Source of the DNA: Antedon mediterranea
Lineage: Eukaryota; Echinodermata; Crinoidea; Comatulida; Antedonidae
Reading direction: 5' to 3'
Assembly (NCBI RefSeq): GCF_964355755.1
Contig: NC_092678.1
Span: 25,836,365-25,896,364 of the forward strand
Length of the DNA stretch: 60,000 bases
Part shown: positions 28,701-43,700 of the stretch, one piece after another
How positions within the stretch are numbered: the stretch's first letter is position 1
Layout: each line of letters starts with the position of its first letter
Program-made: the position numbers and the translations under genes
The notes under the pieces: model-generated
Seen by the model: only the letters and a program-made list of their open reading frames with translations
Database searches by the model: none
What the model was told of the DNA's origin: nothing

Positions 28701-31700
28701 TGTTTATTTTGTTTTCGCTATGTTATTTTTGAAATATCTTATTTGTTTTTATTTTTCAACAGGATTATTAGTACGATTCTGACGGACTTAAATACATCAC
28801 AAAGTTCAACACTAGATGTTAAAGCATTAAGAGCCTTTCGTGTTGTCAGACCATTACGACTAGTTTCAGGGGTTCCAAGTAAGTATAGACTTAACATTTT
28901 GATAAGAAACCCTTACAAATCACATTGTTTTTAAAGTACATGTTTGTATTATTCTATGTCTAAATATTAATTATGCTGTAAATTGTACTGTTCTTGAAAA
29001 GAATAAATATTACTTACTATTTTAAGATTGTTTAGTTGTGGCATTAAGACTATACTAGGAGGTTTGACATGAAAATATACTATATATTTTTGGAACAGTA
29101 TGAAGACTATATATCATTCCTGCTAACAGTCAATATAGCCAGCCAGTGCTAGATAATTAGTGTCCCCAATCGAAAATAAATTTCTCATTTTTATAACTAA
29201 TTGATAAGATGGCCTGTCGTACAAATTGTTTTATAAAGTCATATTGATGTATAAAGGCCATCAAGTTGTTATAGTATTAATATTGTTGACATTTATTTGA
29301 TATTAATATTATGTTACTAATTCGCTATCGTTAGTTTGACATATAAATTATTTATACAATGATGTCTTAAGTCGGGTCTGTTTCTGCTGCTTAAGTCGGG
29401 TCTGTTTCTGCTGCTTAAGTCGGGTCTGGGTCTGTTTCTGCTGCTTAAGTCGGGTCTGTTTCTGCTGCTTAAGTCGGATCTGTTTCTGCTAATAACCATG
29501 TGAATAATTGACCCCAATTTATTGCAGAAAAGCAACACAAATTCAAATACTATTAACAGACACAACAGATTGCCATTTACCCAGTTATTGTGTTTTAGCA
29601 AAATAACGGTCATTCCATTGACCGCCTTTGACCATGAGCATTATGCCAAAATGTTATGTAAAGTTTTTGTTTTATAAAGAAAGTTTAGAATAAATATTGC
29701 ATTCATTTTTTTCTTGTTTATATGGTATGTCAAAAATTTGTTCAATATGTTAAAAATGTAATTTAATATTCAAACAAATTGAATTATAGAATATTACATG
29801 TACGTTCATCATTGAAGTTTGACTATAAAACATTGTAAACATACTTTTGCAACCAGAACATCAATCAATGTAAATCAAGGGTCCTTGAGCCTTGAGCATA
29901 GAATACAAATTATGTAGCTTTACATCACTGCTGTAGATATGTTTGATATTTTGCTGCTACGCTGACAGTCTCAAGTCGGCTTAAAACAACGATATGAATT
30001 CATGATTCATATAATTGTACAATCTTTTTCTGCATATCATTATCCACATCCAACTGAAGTTATTGCCTGTTTATTAAAAGTACACTTTTGATCAAATGCT
30101 TCCATAAAAATGATACTAATCTGTATGTTTCTGAGTACATTCATTTTTTTCTCTATGTTTTACGGTACTGTATATATAATTTGATCTTTGCATCAGTTTT
30201 GTATGATAACACTCCAACTCCTTGTAACTAAATAGGTATAGAATAACACAAAATGTGTCTGTATTTTTTTTTAAGGTTTACAAGTGGTCCTAAATGCAAT
30301 TTTACGTGCAATGGTGCCTCTACTACACATTGCGTTATTAGTAATTTTTGTTATCATCATTTATGCAATTATTGGTCTGGAATTATTTATGGGAAAGCTT
30401 CATAGTGCGTGCTATTTCACAAATTCAGGTAAGAAGACCTTTGGTTCCACGCACTTTAAAGTTATGAGAGAAATGGTTGTTGTTTTGAATTTTTGAAATA
30501 GCGGTCATATTATATAAGTATTAAGCTCTGTCTACACTATCAAACTTTATGTCACAAAAAATGTGATGTTCCCATATATGGACATGATGATGTCATATCA
30601 CTACCATATTTGGACACATCACACTTTTTTTGTCAAACTAACTTTTATAGTGTAGACAGAGCTTTACGGGTTACAAATCAACTTGTTACCAGAAAACCGT
30701 TTCTTTTCTTTTCAGATGGTATTAGAGAAATAGAGCAAGTGCCTCGACCGTGCTCAAATACAACTGGATATAATTGTCCTACAAACTATGAATGTTTAGA
30801 GTTATGGGAGGGGCCTAATAAAGGCATAACAAACTTTGATAACATAGGTCTAGCTATGCTTACTGTCTTCCAATGTATTACGATGGAGGGCTGGACACAG
30901 ATAATGTATTATGTAAGTATCGCCTTAACTTCTTATAAATTTATGTATATATTTTGTAGTTGAAATAATAGATATAAATAAATTTTAGATGTAAACAAAT
31001 CTCAAATTGTCTGCTCTTTTGAGTAAAACACATGGAAATATGACTCAATACAAAATGCCAATCAACATTTAAAAATGACAGTGTTTTTTGTCATAATCTA
31101 AAATATGGTGTCTGACATTATTATGATTTTGTTCATTACATACAATTTCATATTTTTCATTAGCTAGCATCTAACATTTTTTTTGTTTAAAAGGGTTTAA
31201 AAATTTAATAGATTCTTTAGAATTTATTTATAATTTGCATTTGTTTTTTAGACAATCATTTAAGTTGTTCACATGTTATTTGCTCTAATTTGTGTTTGAT
31301 ATTTTTACAAATTTGATACGCATGTATTTCTGATCATATTATTTCCCCACTGTTGGTGATTGTTCTTAGCCATGATTGAGTTCTTATATTTGCTATCTAA
31401 GTCATGCTGATCGATTAACCAGTCAGAAGACATTAAGCATTGATGGGATAAAGGTGTGTTAGTTAGACATTAGAGATTTGAATGTCAGTCAATTAGTAGA
31501 GAGGGACAAGAAACTGTTGACAGCAAAGACCAGATGTGGGTGTGAAGATTTAACATATTGGATAGTCTGTAGAGGATATGGATGAATTGTTTGAAAATCA
31601 AAGAAGTAAAATTGGGATGAGCTTATTAATACTCATAATTACAATGTTGTATCAATCTGATTGGTGTGTTTGTTTGGTGTGCTATTGTTTGGGGTGTGGC

Positions 31701-34700
31701 TTTTGTTAGAAGTGTGGCTTTTAATAGAGGTGTGGCTTAATTATTTTCGGGGTGTGGCTGTTGTTAGGGTGTGGGTTTGTTAGAGATAAGGTTTTTATTA
31801 GGGTGTGGCTTTTGTTAGAGGTGTGACTTTCATTAGAGGTGTGGCTTTTATTAGAGGTGTGGCTTTGTTAGAGATGTGTCTTTTGTCAGAGGTGTGACTT
31901 CTGTTAGAGGTGTGGCTTTTGTTACAGGTGTGGCTTTATTAGAGGTGTGGCTTTTGTTAGAGGTGTCGCTATTGTTAGAGGTGTGTCTTCTGTAAGAGGT
32001 GTGGCTTTTGTTAGAGGTTTGGCTGTTGTTAGAGGTGTGGCTGTTGTTAAAGGTGTGGCTTTATGGGTGTGGCTTTTATTATAGATGTGGCTTTTGTTAG
32101 AGGTTTGGCTATTGTTAGAGGTGTGTCTTCTGTAAGAGATGTGGCTTTTGTTTGAGGTGTGGCTTTTTTGAGGTGTTGCTGTTGTTAGAGGTGTGGCTTT
32201 ATGGGTGTGGCTTTTGTTAGAGGTGTGGCTTTTGTTAGATGTGTGGCTTTTGGTAGATGTGTGGCTTTTGTTAGATGTGTGGCTTATGCATGATGTGTGG
32301 CTTATGCATGGCTTATTTGAAGTGGTTCCGCTCATATGATTTATTTAAACTTTGTAAAATCTGTACGACGTGGCTGTAAGAATATTATGGCTAATAGAGG
32401 GGCGTGGCTTAGTGGGTGGGACTAACATTGCTTGTGTTTGATTGGCAGATTAATGATGCCATGGGCAGCAACTGGCCGTGGGTGTATTTTGTGAGTCTTA
32501 TTATCGTTGGCTCATTCTTCGTGCTCAATCTAGTTCTTGGTGTTTTAAGTGGGTAAGTGTTTAGGTGGTGATACAATCACCGTCTGCAAAATGTATATCT
32601 CTCATTTGTCATTAAAGTCATTCTTGTAAGAAATTAAAATTCAAATCTTCAAAATTAAAGTAATATTGTACCTAACAAATTTATTATTTCATTTTTACAT
32701 TAAAGAAAAAAAACAAGATTTGTTGTCATGGAAACACTAATTAAACTTGTAATTTTTTATTGAGCTATTGTTAGAAAATAAAAAGTTATTGAATTTATTA
32801 AATTATAAAATATAGATTTGTAATCACTTTGATAAGGGAAAGATAATTCTAAAATCAGATATTGATTTTTATCTTACAATGAAGACTGCAGTTTGTATTG
32901 TGTACTCAAGAATGACTTTTTGACAGACGAAAGGTCGTGACATTTTGCAACATTATTATTACGTTACATTAAACATTAATTGAATGTTTCTGTTGTATTA
33001 TTCTTCAACCCACAGATTAACGACTCTGTGAGCCCAAGTTGGCCATGGATCTATTTCGTCAGTCTTATTCTCTTGGGCTCATTCTTTGTCCTTAACCTTA
33101 TTCTTGGTGTCTTAAGTGGGTAAGTCAACAGAACGACGCCACCAATCTGTTGGCATGGCGTGCCGTCTTAACAAAACAAGCTGTATTTTTTACCCCTTTT
33201 GAGGTGTCTTTGGTTTTTGTTTTCGCCGTTGGTGCATGCCAAGCTTTTGTAAGCCATATTGGAATCTGTTGCAATTGGGAATATTGTAAACTTCCTAAAT
33301 TTAAATTTAGCAAAGTAAACAACAGCATAACACAAGCTAAAACTAATTGTAATAATTATTAATATTACCTTTTTTTTATGTTATTTCATTTTCAGTTATT
33401 TATTGTTAGGTTTTTCCTTCTCATATTTTATGTCCTATTTGGGGATAGAAATTACTGATACAAACCCTATAAAATATTATCTAAAAACCATACAGATAGT
33501 TAAATTTACTTTTTGTTGGATATATAAATCATATGTAGATATTATTCATATTGACCATATGAGGCAGCTAGTGATGAAAAAAATTCAAAATCTAGGGAGT
33601 TATTTGCATACATTACACAACATTTTATAGTAGCTTAAGGAGTCTTTTTATTTCTATGCCTGAATATGATTGGCTAGATCCTTTGTAAAGATAAATTAAT
33701 ACTCATCAATAATGCACCATTCAATGTGAATTTTGTTAAATTTGTAACATTTCTTATTCTGCTGATATTAGATTAAATTGTATCGATAGGTGTCATAAAT
33801 TGTAAAATGATGTAAATAGAGGAGACAGAATTACCAGGGGGCACACCAAGTAGGCCTACTTTACACTGTGGTGAATCCATGATACATCATTTTGTACTTT
33901 TTAGCAGTGACCATATTTTGTCAAACTATCCTGTCACAAAAACTTTAATAAGTATGTAACTATAGAGAACTATTAGGCTTCAGTCCTTTTTGTAATTTTG
34001 ACAGTGACCATATTTGGTCAAACTATCCTGTAACAAAAACTTTAATAAGTATCTATACAGAACTATTAGGCTTCAGTCCTTTTTGTAATTTTGGCAGTGA
34101 CCATATTTGGGCAAACTATCCTGTAACAAAAACTTTAATAAGTATGTAACTATACAGAACTATTAGGCTTCAGTCCTTTTTGTAATTTTGACAGTGACCA
34201 TATTTGGTCAAACTATCCTGTAACAAAAACTTTAATAAGTATCTATACAGAACTATTAGGCTTCAGTCCTTTTTGTAATTTTGGCAGTGACCATATTTGG
34301 GCAAACTATCCTGTAACAAAAACTTTAATAAGTATGTAACTATACAGAACTATTAGGCTTCAGTCCTTTTTGTAATTTTGACAGTGACCATATTTAAAAC
34401 TATCCTGTCACAAAAACTTTAATAAGTACTGTATGTAACTATACAGAACTATAGGCTTCAGTCCTTTTTGTAATTTTGACAGTGACCATATTTGGTTCTA
34501 CACGTTGTATTATTAGATTTGAATTCAATTTTGGTTTATTGAAATTAAAATGGCAGCACTGTTTAACTAGACATTTTCTGCCAGATTAAACCAAACTTAA
34601 ATATTAAAGATGGACACAATTTTTTTTTCCTAAAAAGAATAAAAACCCATAAAAATCATATCGCATTTGCTAATTCAGATTCCAATATGATGCATTTTAT

Positions 34701-37700
34701 TATTTTTAAAAAGAAACCATTTTTAATTGTTTATTAACTAAACATTTGTAATATTTGCAGATTTTTATGTTTTTTTTAATATACAGTTATATATAATATA
34801 CCTCTGTATAAGTCAACTTGAATTCCTTGTTTGGTCTTTATTAAAATAATCCCTTTCTAAATATCAATATATTATATAATATACCTACTGAATGTTGCAC
34901 GCTATATAACATTAAATTCCTCATTGGAGAACATTCTCACATCATTTTTTACTAACACTTTTTAGACCTCTGCATGTTTACTATATTATACCTTTTTAAA
35001 TATATCAAATATTCATTTTTTTACAAAGTACGCCATTTATAATTATTGAAATTAAATCATTTTATTGTACAATATTAAGTATAACTATATATTTATTTAG
35101 ATAATCGGTAATCTTGCATAATATTAAATTCCCATCAAATTCCCATCATTTCAAAAATAATATTAAATGTTCAGTAGTATATAGATATATATTTATTCGT
35201 TCAATAATATTTGGAAATTTGCTTTCCTTTGACATTGACACATTAAATATATTATTATTTTATATAGATTTCAGTTTCATACTTAAGTTTCCCGCCTAAG
35301 TTTCCCGCCGCCCTCTAAGTTTCCCGCCGCCCTCTAAGTTTCCCGCCGCCCTCTATGCAAAATATCTGCCACTGAGTATGTTGTAATAAAGCAATCTATT
35401 AGAAGTATTTAGGCATTTTCTGTAGCTAAAAAATCATGCTCTTGGCCAATACATAAATTTAGCATTTAATATAAAAAACATGCAGGAATAATAATTGGTT
35501 GCTTGCATTACATACCAATATTCATAAATATAAAATGCTCACATTTTGCTGTCAAATTCAGCCAATGACCTTTGACCTCAATGTTTTTTTTAAAATGTCG
35601 TTTATAACATGGTAGGTAGTTTTACAGTATACGTGATATTTTATAGTAAATAGTCAACTTGTGTAGGAAGACTGAAATGAATACTACAGAATAGATAAAC
35701 AGTGAATATTTAAGTTGGTTTTAATAACAAGAATTACAACAAGCGATTTATATTCCTTTTATAGTATAAACATAATATATACAGTAAGGTAAATAGTAGG
35801 AGAGGGTGATATGTATTAATTAGTTGATTCATTGGAGAAGTGACTAAACTGTCAGTCTTATAATTTGCTAACTTTCTGTTATCAAAAGCTTAGAAGATTC
35901 TAAAACAAAGTTATGTCTTTAAGTCTAGTGTTTGTGATCATACTTAAATTCCTAGAGTTGGATTTTTAATGTATTTATCTTTAAGAGGGTTTGTTGTGGA
36001 GAACTTAATTAAGATAAGTATATACTTGAAAGGTGCAAAAACGTCTGGTAGAGATGGTTTTATCTTTGCATTTTGTTTATAACATGTAAACTACTTACTT
36101 AGCGTGGGTGGGTTTATAATAGCAGAACTACAATGCATATCTTATATAATAGTAGTCGCCTATTGATTTACTTTTTGACTTTTTGATGAAAGAAAAGAAA
36201 ATAGAAAAACAATAATATTTCAAGTCATATATTTTAATAGTTTTTTTAGTCTGTTCTTAATGTATACATTAAATAAAAATAAACATAAATGTAGAGGCCA
36301 ACATATAATACATCATTTTGAAATGGTAAAGATGAGGAAATCTGTAAGCGTAGAAAAATGTCAACGAGACTTGACATGCAGACATGCTACCATTAGACCA
36401 TACATACATTACATAGATTTAATTCAGTTTAATTTGGTATTTAATCTTAGCATGATAATTCATTGTTTGGTATGTACTACACTTTTATACATTGATGTTA
36501 GTTATTTTGGTTTTCAGTAGTGTAAATTAAAGCAAATAGTAGGGAGGTTTCGCAATCTTACGAATACGATAACGAAAACGGATACGTCACACATTTGTGA
36601 AACTTTTCAGCTGATCCCCATTTCATATTCGTAAAGCGTATTCGTGTTGACGAATATCACCAGTCATATTCGTAACTACAAAACGAGTATAGTTTTTAAT
36701 CTATTTTGCACATTTTGCATTTGAATCAGGAATGATTCATGATTATAATATAATTATAGGTTTATTGAAAGTAATTTACTAAAGTAATTTACTAAAATGC
36801 CAGGTCAATTTTGATAAATAGCAGTTTTTAAAGTCCTCACTCGCTTTGATGTTACGCTAGGCCTAGGCAGCCAAGCACTAAGCAACACGTACCTGCGCTT
36901 CGCTCAAATTTACCGCAGTCATATTTTGGACGGCGACCTCAATATTTCGTTGCCATGCGATTTTTACTGGCTTACAAAAACGAATACGTGTCGGTGACGT
37001 ATCCGTTTTCGTTATCATATTCGTAAGATTGCGAAACCTCTCTAATGACTCCAGTAGCGACCTTTTAATGTGCGGAAGCTTTGATATTAAGTTGCTGTTT
37101 TAACACATCATCTTTTTATAATTAGTACTATTGAACTAGGAACAATTATTACTACTTGTGTCTAAGTACGTTCTCAAAAACAATTCAACGTATGTAATCT
37201 TTGGAACGAGCCGCTTTAAAGTGCTTTTCCATTTTCTGATTGTCCCAAGTGTTTTTAATTTAATATAAATACATTTCATTCATTTCTCTTGTTCCACTTT
37301 TGTCTCTCTGGTTTATTTTTCTCTTTTCCTTTAACTTTGTAAATTATTTAGAATTGTTGTTATAACAAGTCAAGTTTTACTTGAAACTGCTATCAAAATC
37401 TATAAATCTGTGGCAACCATCAGGATACATAATTTCCTCTAAAACCTCATCAAAGTTCCATGATTTTGAATTTGTTTATAATTTTGTGTAAATTTCCTGT
37501 CACTAAATTAGAACAAAACTGTTTTTGAGAAATTGTAAGTTCTATATTACACTTCAATCAAATACATGAATACAAAAAGTCACATTAGTAAATATTAGCA
37601 GATTTGTGTAACATGAACTTAAGGTACACTAATACACATCTGTGGTCCCCCTCTAACATTTCTAATTAAAAAGGTGAATAATGCTTAAGTATTATGTTTG

Positions 37701-40700
37701 AATATATATTATGAGTTATACACAGTAGAATTATACATGAGATATTTGTAGCCTAGATTTTTTTAGTTTGTAACTATCTTATGGCTTTTAAAAAACACAA
37801 TTGTACATTGAATTGAAGTATGTCAAAAAGTATACAGCAAGTCTCCTGCAATAGCTTAATTACAGATAACACAATTTAACGCATGTCAAATACAGTGCTG
37901 TACGTTATCAATATTTAATATCATCAACGAGATATTCTATGACGTTGTCTACAATGTTTGCTACACATTATTTTGTAGAAATTATGTGGGTTTACTTTCT
38001 GCGATGATGTTTGATTGTCTAAATGAAATGGCGCAACGCAGCGTCGTTTAGTGACTCTGTACGTGCCTGAAGAGTAATGAGTACACAGGGATCATACCGT
38101 GTCATAATCAGGTTACCGATCGTAAAGTCTGTTCTCATCTAATGGGCTTCTCACTGTAAACCTAAACAATAATGACAACTTGCAAACGGTACACACATTT
38201 ATTTAAATCCAAGCTTTAAGCCATTCCGTCATTGCGGCTAGTTTTGCATGACTAATTTATACAGATCCTATTTTGTATTATTGTTACTAAACTAAATGAA
38301 TATAATTACTAAATAACTTTCTCTATAGGAATTCAAATTATTTTTCTGCTCCTAAGAATTTTATTTGTCAAGGCAACCTGCTACAAGAATCTTCTTTGGA
38401 TTCTGCCTTTGTCCATTTTTTTTTCAATAATCTCAATCTGTCATTACTGTTTTTTCTACTTTTTGTCTTTTGGAATTGAATTGATAATTTTATATGTTTG
38501 CTCTCACTGTACATATTTATTTATATTTATTCAGTACAAAATAGTCATTGAATTTTAAAATGCTTTATTCATAGAAGAGTAAAATGTCCTCCATTTTTTG
38601 AATACATTTCTAACCATCAGAGTAAACAGACATGTTTATATATTGTTTACGTGATATTCTAGATTTACGTGAAATGATACGATTTAAAATCTCAATGAAC
38701 TAGCCTCGGAGATATAACCTAGATTATCAGAAGTTTGATTGGAAATTGTCAACATAATGATTTATTGTACAGTAGCCATTTGCCAGTCAGTTCTTACGAT
38801 TCTTCTACATTAGATAAAAACAACTATATTCATTCGCAAATTGTTGTTGTCGTGAGCCATTCCCAAAAAATTTGATAAAATGTCATTTCATGATCAAACA
38901 TATTTTTCAATATATATTATTGTAATTCCTATTATGAGCAACTTATTGTACTTTGTTGCTTTGTATTTTGTTAATTTTACTCATTTGTTCTTGAGAATAG
39001 TTCCATAATGGTTCAGAAATGTCAACCTTTTTTTTCATTAAATTTTATTTTAAAGTTATATGGTAAACGTCTCTTAATTCATCATTATTTTAACATGAGG
39101 ATCTGTATGTATTCATTTTTTCATCAGCTGAGTATAGTGATCTATTTGCAGCAGGTCTAAATCTGTGTTATGTCGTACAACACCACATTTGTCACTACTT
39201 TAAGTAGCAATCAATGTTATTGATCCTGGCAATCAATGTTATTGATCCTGGCAATTGGCAGCATATTCTGGTGATGATTCCCCCTGGGGGAGGGGAGGCG
39301 TAAAGTGCACAATATCTAAACTTGTATAATCATACCACCTCCTGCTTATATGAATAATGCGTTCAATGTGATCTCGTTTGTTTGGCAGGTCATCATTTTG
39401 TTGGTCACATCGCTCAGATAAGTTTAGATATTTAGATTCAAGTTTTCTGTTTTCAAATCTTTCAATTTATCCTTGTCTAACATTTTATTAAATTGTAGTA
39501 TTATTAATATTAATGCTAAATTAGCTAAAAAATAGATGCATTATTGAAAAGAGAATCTTAAGTTTGCTATGGTATAGTTTTGAGTCTCACATCCTGGTTC
39601 AATCGTAGCAAAGGTTTCTGTCTTCATATACAAAATGTATTGATACTTAATCTATATGTTTTGCCTGTGGGTTTATTCTCTACATATTGCGTTATTATGT
39701 AATCAAATAATCTTCCTTTAATGAATACATCAAATTTCTTCATATTTCGGAAGGTTGGCGATATTGTATAAATGAATAAATGTATTATTTCTATATTGAA
39801 GTTCTATTGAAAGTAATGTAGCTTATAAGCCACATGAATGGCTTTTAAATGTACGCTCATTTGTCATCCATCACTTTACTATTATGTCCTACACCTATTT
39901 ATGTATTCTCTGATGGCGGCCTTCAAATATGTAAACATTTGTACATGATAAGTGACCTGAGTTGCTAGTCAGATTTACAAATAATTTATTACATAAATTG
40001 AGCTGCATGTTTAAATATAATAATAAACCATTACAGCTTTCAGGATGTACATTTAGTTTGCGTTTCCTAGTTTCAACATCAGCGGCCATCTTCTCTCTAA
40101 GCACACCAAGTAATTAGATAAAATCTTAAGTTCTTACAAATTAGTTTTTTTTATATAAAATTCCAAAAATTATTTTTTAGCCAAATATTGTGTTGCTTCT
40201 TTAACACTGTATTAATTAACCATGTGTTTAATGTAAACAGTTTTATTCAATATTTTAAAAACATTTGGTAGATCAGCTTGTCGGCAGTCAATGTTAAAGT
40301 GTTGCTTATCATTTTATATGCAAGCCTTAACATTGGTAATCAACTTGGCTCGACTCAATATCTATGTTTGGGTCTTGAGATTATATAGTCATACATTTTA
40401 TAATGATAGCAGGGGTTAGTCCACAAACTGACAATTAAACTGGGTTTTAAATTCAAGTTTACACGTGACAGCCGTCAAAGTGAGCTTTTATATGCAGTTA
40501 AAACTAATTTTAAATTAACATTTAACTAATATTTTTGCATAATTATTGTATGAACAAAAAGTATTGCTTTTATAATTTTATAGTGTTGCTCTAATAAAAG
40601 ACTTTCTCAAATGAATACCACTTTTGGTGACCTAGTTTTGACCTCTTAGCTTCAATTTGTGTTACATATTGTAGCTAAATGCATTCATCTTGAATATTGA

Positions 40701-43700
40701 AATGCTATTGTGGAGGGAGTGGGTAAATTAAGTATTAGCTTACGTTTGCCATCATAGAATAATGAACAATATTGAAAATCTACATTGGCCTGATAAATTA
40801 TTTTGCAATAAAGTATTGTATAATACATGTTCCTATATCTATTATGTTTTAACTCTAACTTTTATTCTTAATTTTTGTTTTAGTGAATTTTCAAAAGAGC
40901 GAGAAAAAGCGAAGGTAAAAGGAGAGTTTAAAAAAATACGAGAGAAACAGCAAATTGAAGATGATCTTAAGGGTTACTTGGATTGGATCATGAAAGCGGG
41001 TAATTAACTTTGATGTAATTAAAGAGTTTAATAACCTTTGACCTGTTAGGCCCTCTTGGAGATTCTAAAGCAATAGTATTTGCTTTTAAAGCTATGTCTA
41101 TCCTATCAAACTACAGTCAATATAGTATATCATCATGTCCATACATGGGCACCTCACATTTTGTTGTCACATAACATTTGGTAGTGCTTATTAATGTTAG
41201 AATACATAACACATAGTTACTGTCATAGCTAAAGTCACATAGAGTACTTTTAATACTTTGATCGAAAAAGTTTAATGACCTGTGACCTGTTAGGCCGGCC
41301 CTCTTGGAGATTCTGAAGCAGAACATCTTCTTAATGTTAGAATACATATACATAGTTACTGTCATATCTATCATATAGAGTATTTTTAATACTCCGATCA
41401 ATAATTGCTAATGTGTGTTGTTGAAATAATTTTAATATAATAATAAAAGGAAAGAGTACAGTCTGAAGGCAGGTGACATGACCCAGGTGAACAATAGGCA
41501 TTGCACCTACTCTATTATTGCCTCATTGCGCTTTTTATTTGTGCTATGTAAAATGGATTAATGCTTACGAAGAAAATATTGCGGGATTTCATAATTAAAT
41601 TAGAAATTAATAATCTTTATAGAAAAATGATTATTCTAAAGAAGTCATAATTATGCTACATTAAATTACATTTAACTAATTATAATAGTTTCAACTAGAT
41701 GAAACATTTAAACATTAATGTTTTTTTTCAGAAGATATTGAACCAGAAACTGAGGAACAAAAACCAAGTTTACCGCCTCAGCATGGTAAGTAAATCAGGT
41801 TTTCAATAATCATCATTTTAAACTAAAAATTAAGCCATATTGGAAACACTTTTAGAAGATTGAAACGGTAAACTAAAAAGTTGCACACGCTTGGCATTTT
41901 ATAAATTGCAGAATGTCAAATATAGTTTACCTTTTACCTAAAGTTGCACACATTTAAAGAGAGTTAGTTAAGCATACAAACACAAATAACTGTAGCCTAC
42001 TGTGTGCACATAGATCATACAAGTTTTATCTCAGAGTTAAAATCTGTTTTTTTTTTATCAAAATAAAATTCTTTATTTACAGAACCCTACTGGAGTGGTA
42101 TGGTTTTGGGGCATTATTTCCATTTCTTTTGTTTTATATGTTTTTGGGTTAGGGTGTTTGGACACTTTGAGAGTCCCAATGGTAGCCAAATTATACTCAT
42201 CCATTTTTAAAATTTGTTTTTTAATCAATTTTTAATCATTTGTAACAGCTAAACAATCATTAAAAAGTTCATGGTGCTAGTATTAAGGGATAAATGACAC
42301 AATGTTATATTCCTTGAATGTAACCATATTTTCCATATTTCCTCTTTTGCGCTACTAGTGCTTTTATGATTTATAGTTTTGTATATTGAGAGTGGGGTAG
42401 CCTACATCCATAATAATGAATTTACAATTTATGTAATTTATTAAAAAAACATTAATATTTTAAATGCAAAAAAGTTCAAAAATGTAATGTAGTTTTGAAC
42501 TGTACATAATGTGTGCATAATGATGTGTGTATAATGTTTGCAGTCGTAAGAAAACAGAGATCATTAGTTCAACAAAAATGCTATAATTTTGGACAAAGAA
42601 ATGCTATTAACGTGGAGAAGTGTGGTTGAAGCAATTCTGATGCGTTTTCAAATTTGATCGCTCTTTTGGGGGTATACGCAGCAAATTTGATCGTAATATA
42701 ATTTTCTCAGTGATTTGTCTTATCAAATATTAATATGGTTGGATAGCTTATATATGTACAGAAGGGAATGTGGCCACCTAACCAATAAATGACTTGAATA
42801 GGTTATACGATGATGAGGGAATGTGGCCACCTAACCAATAAATGACTTGAATAGGTTATAGGTTATACGATGATGAGGGAATGTGGCCACCTAACCAATA
42901 AATGACTTGAATAGGTTATACGATGATGAGGGAATGTGGCCACCTAACCAATAAATGACTTGAATAGGTTATACGATGATGAGGGAATGTGGCCACCTAA
43001 CCAATAAATGACTTGAATAGGTTATACGATGATGAGGGAATGTGGCCACCTAACCAATAAATGTCATAGGTCATAGGTTATACGATGATGAGGGAATGTG
43101 GCCACCTAACCAATGAATGACAGGTCATAGGTTATACGATGATGAGGGAATGTGGCCACCTAACCAATAAATGTCATAGGTCATAGGTTATACGATGATG
43201 AGGGAATGTGGCCACCTAACCAATAAATGACAGGTCATAGGTTATACGATGATGTATGGACAAATTTTATAGAACTATAACCTTAACAGATTTACAAAAA
43301 TAATAGTAACGATATTTTACCTCAAATATGCGTTCTATTACAAGTCTGAGGGCGCACCAGCGCATCAAAACTGCAAGTGAGGTAAAACTATTCAACCATG
43401 AATGCGTCATTCCCATTGGATATAATAACTTGCATTTTAAATTGATAATATTGTACTCCAAAATGTTATGCGAAAGCAGATTTATTTTATTATATGCATT
43501 TATATTATTATATAACAATGGTTATGGTAACATCAATAACATAAGATGTATTAAACATATATTATGCTTTAACATTTGAAATATTGTTTATATTTGATTT
43601 AGCCTTTAATTCATTCTTGTCCTAACCTCTTGATTCATCCTACTATCTTAACTTTCATCCATAATTAATTTTCTTTACTTTTTATTTCCATTTTATTCGC

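Larger units (their letters stand above)
21415..28762 (+). other. 7.3 kb intron between IS3 and IS4
   Basis: Contains the 53-, 142-, 50-, 37- and 29-bp repeats and the A26 tract. Unique AT-rich sequence elsewhere (21415-22847, 23226-24226, 24856-25853, 27856-28762); no exon or RNA gene seen. Confidence 0.8.
33120..40883 (+). other. 7.8 kb intron before the AID exon
   Basis: Contains the 93/97-bp and 20-bp repeats and the 501-bp MITE. A 22-bp duplication (CAATCAATGTTATTGATCC) lies near 39210-39255. I looked for a third IS6-like exon and found none. Confidence 0.75.

Noticed and set aside
31922-32335. 137-residue Ser/Thr/Lys/His repeat protein on the minus strand
   Set aside because: Product of the degenerate GT-rich repeat; no start context or conserved domain.
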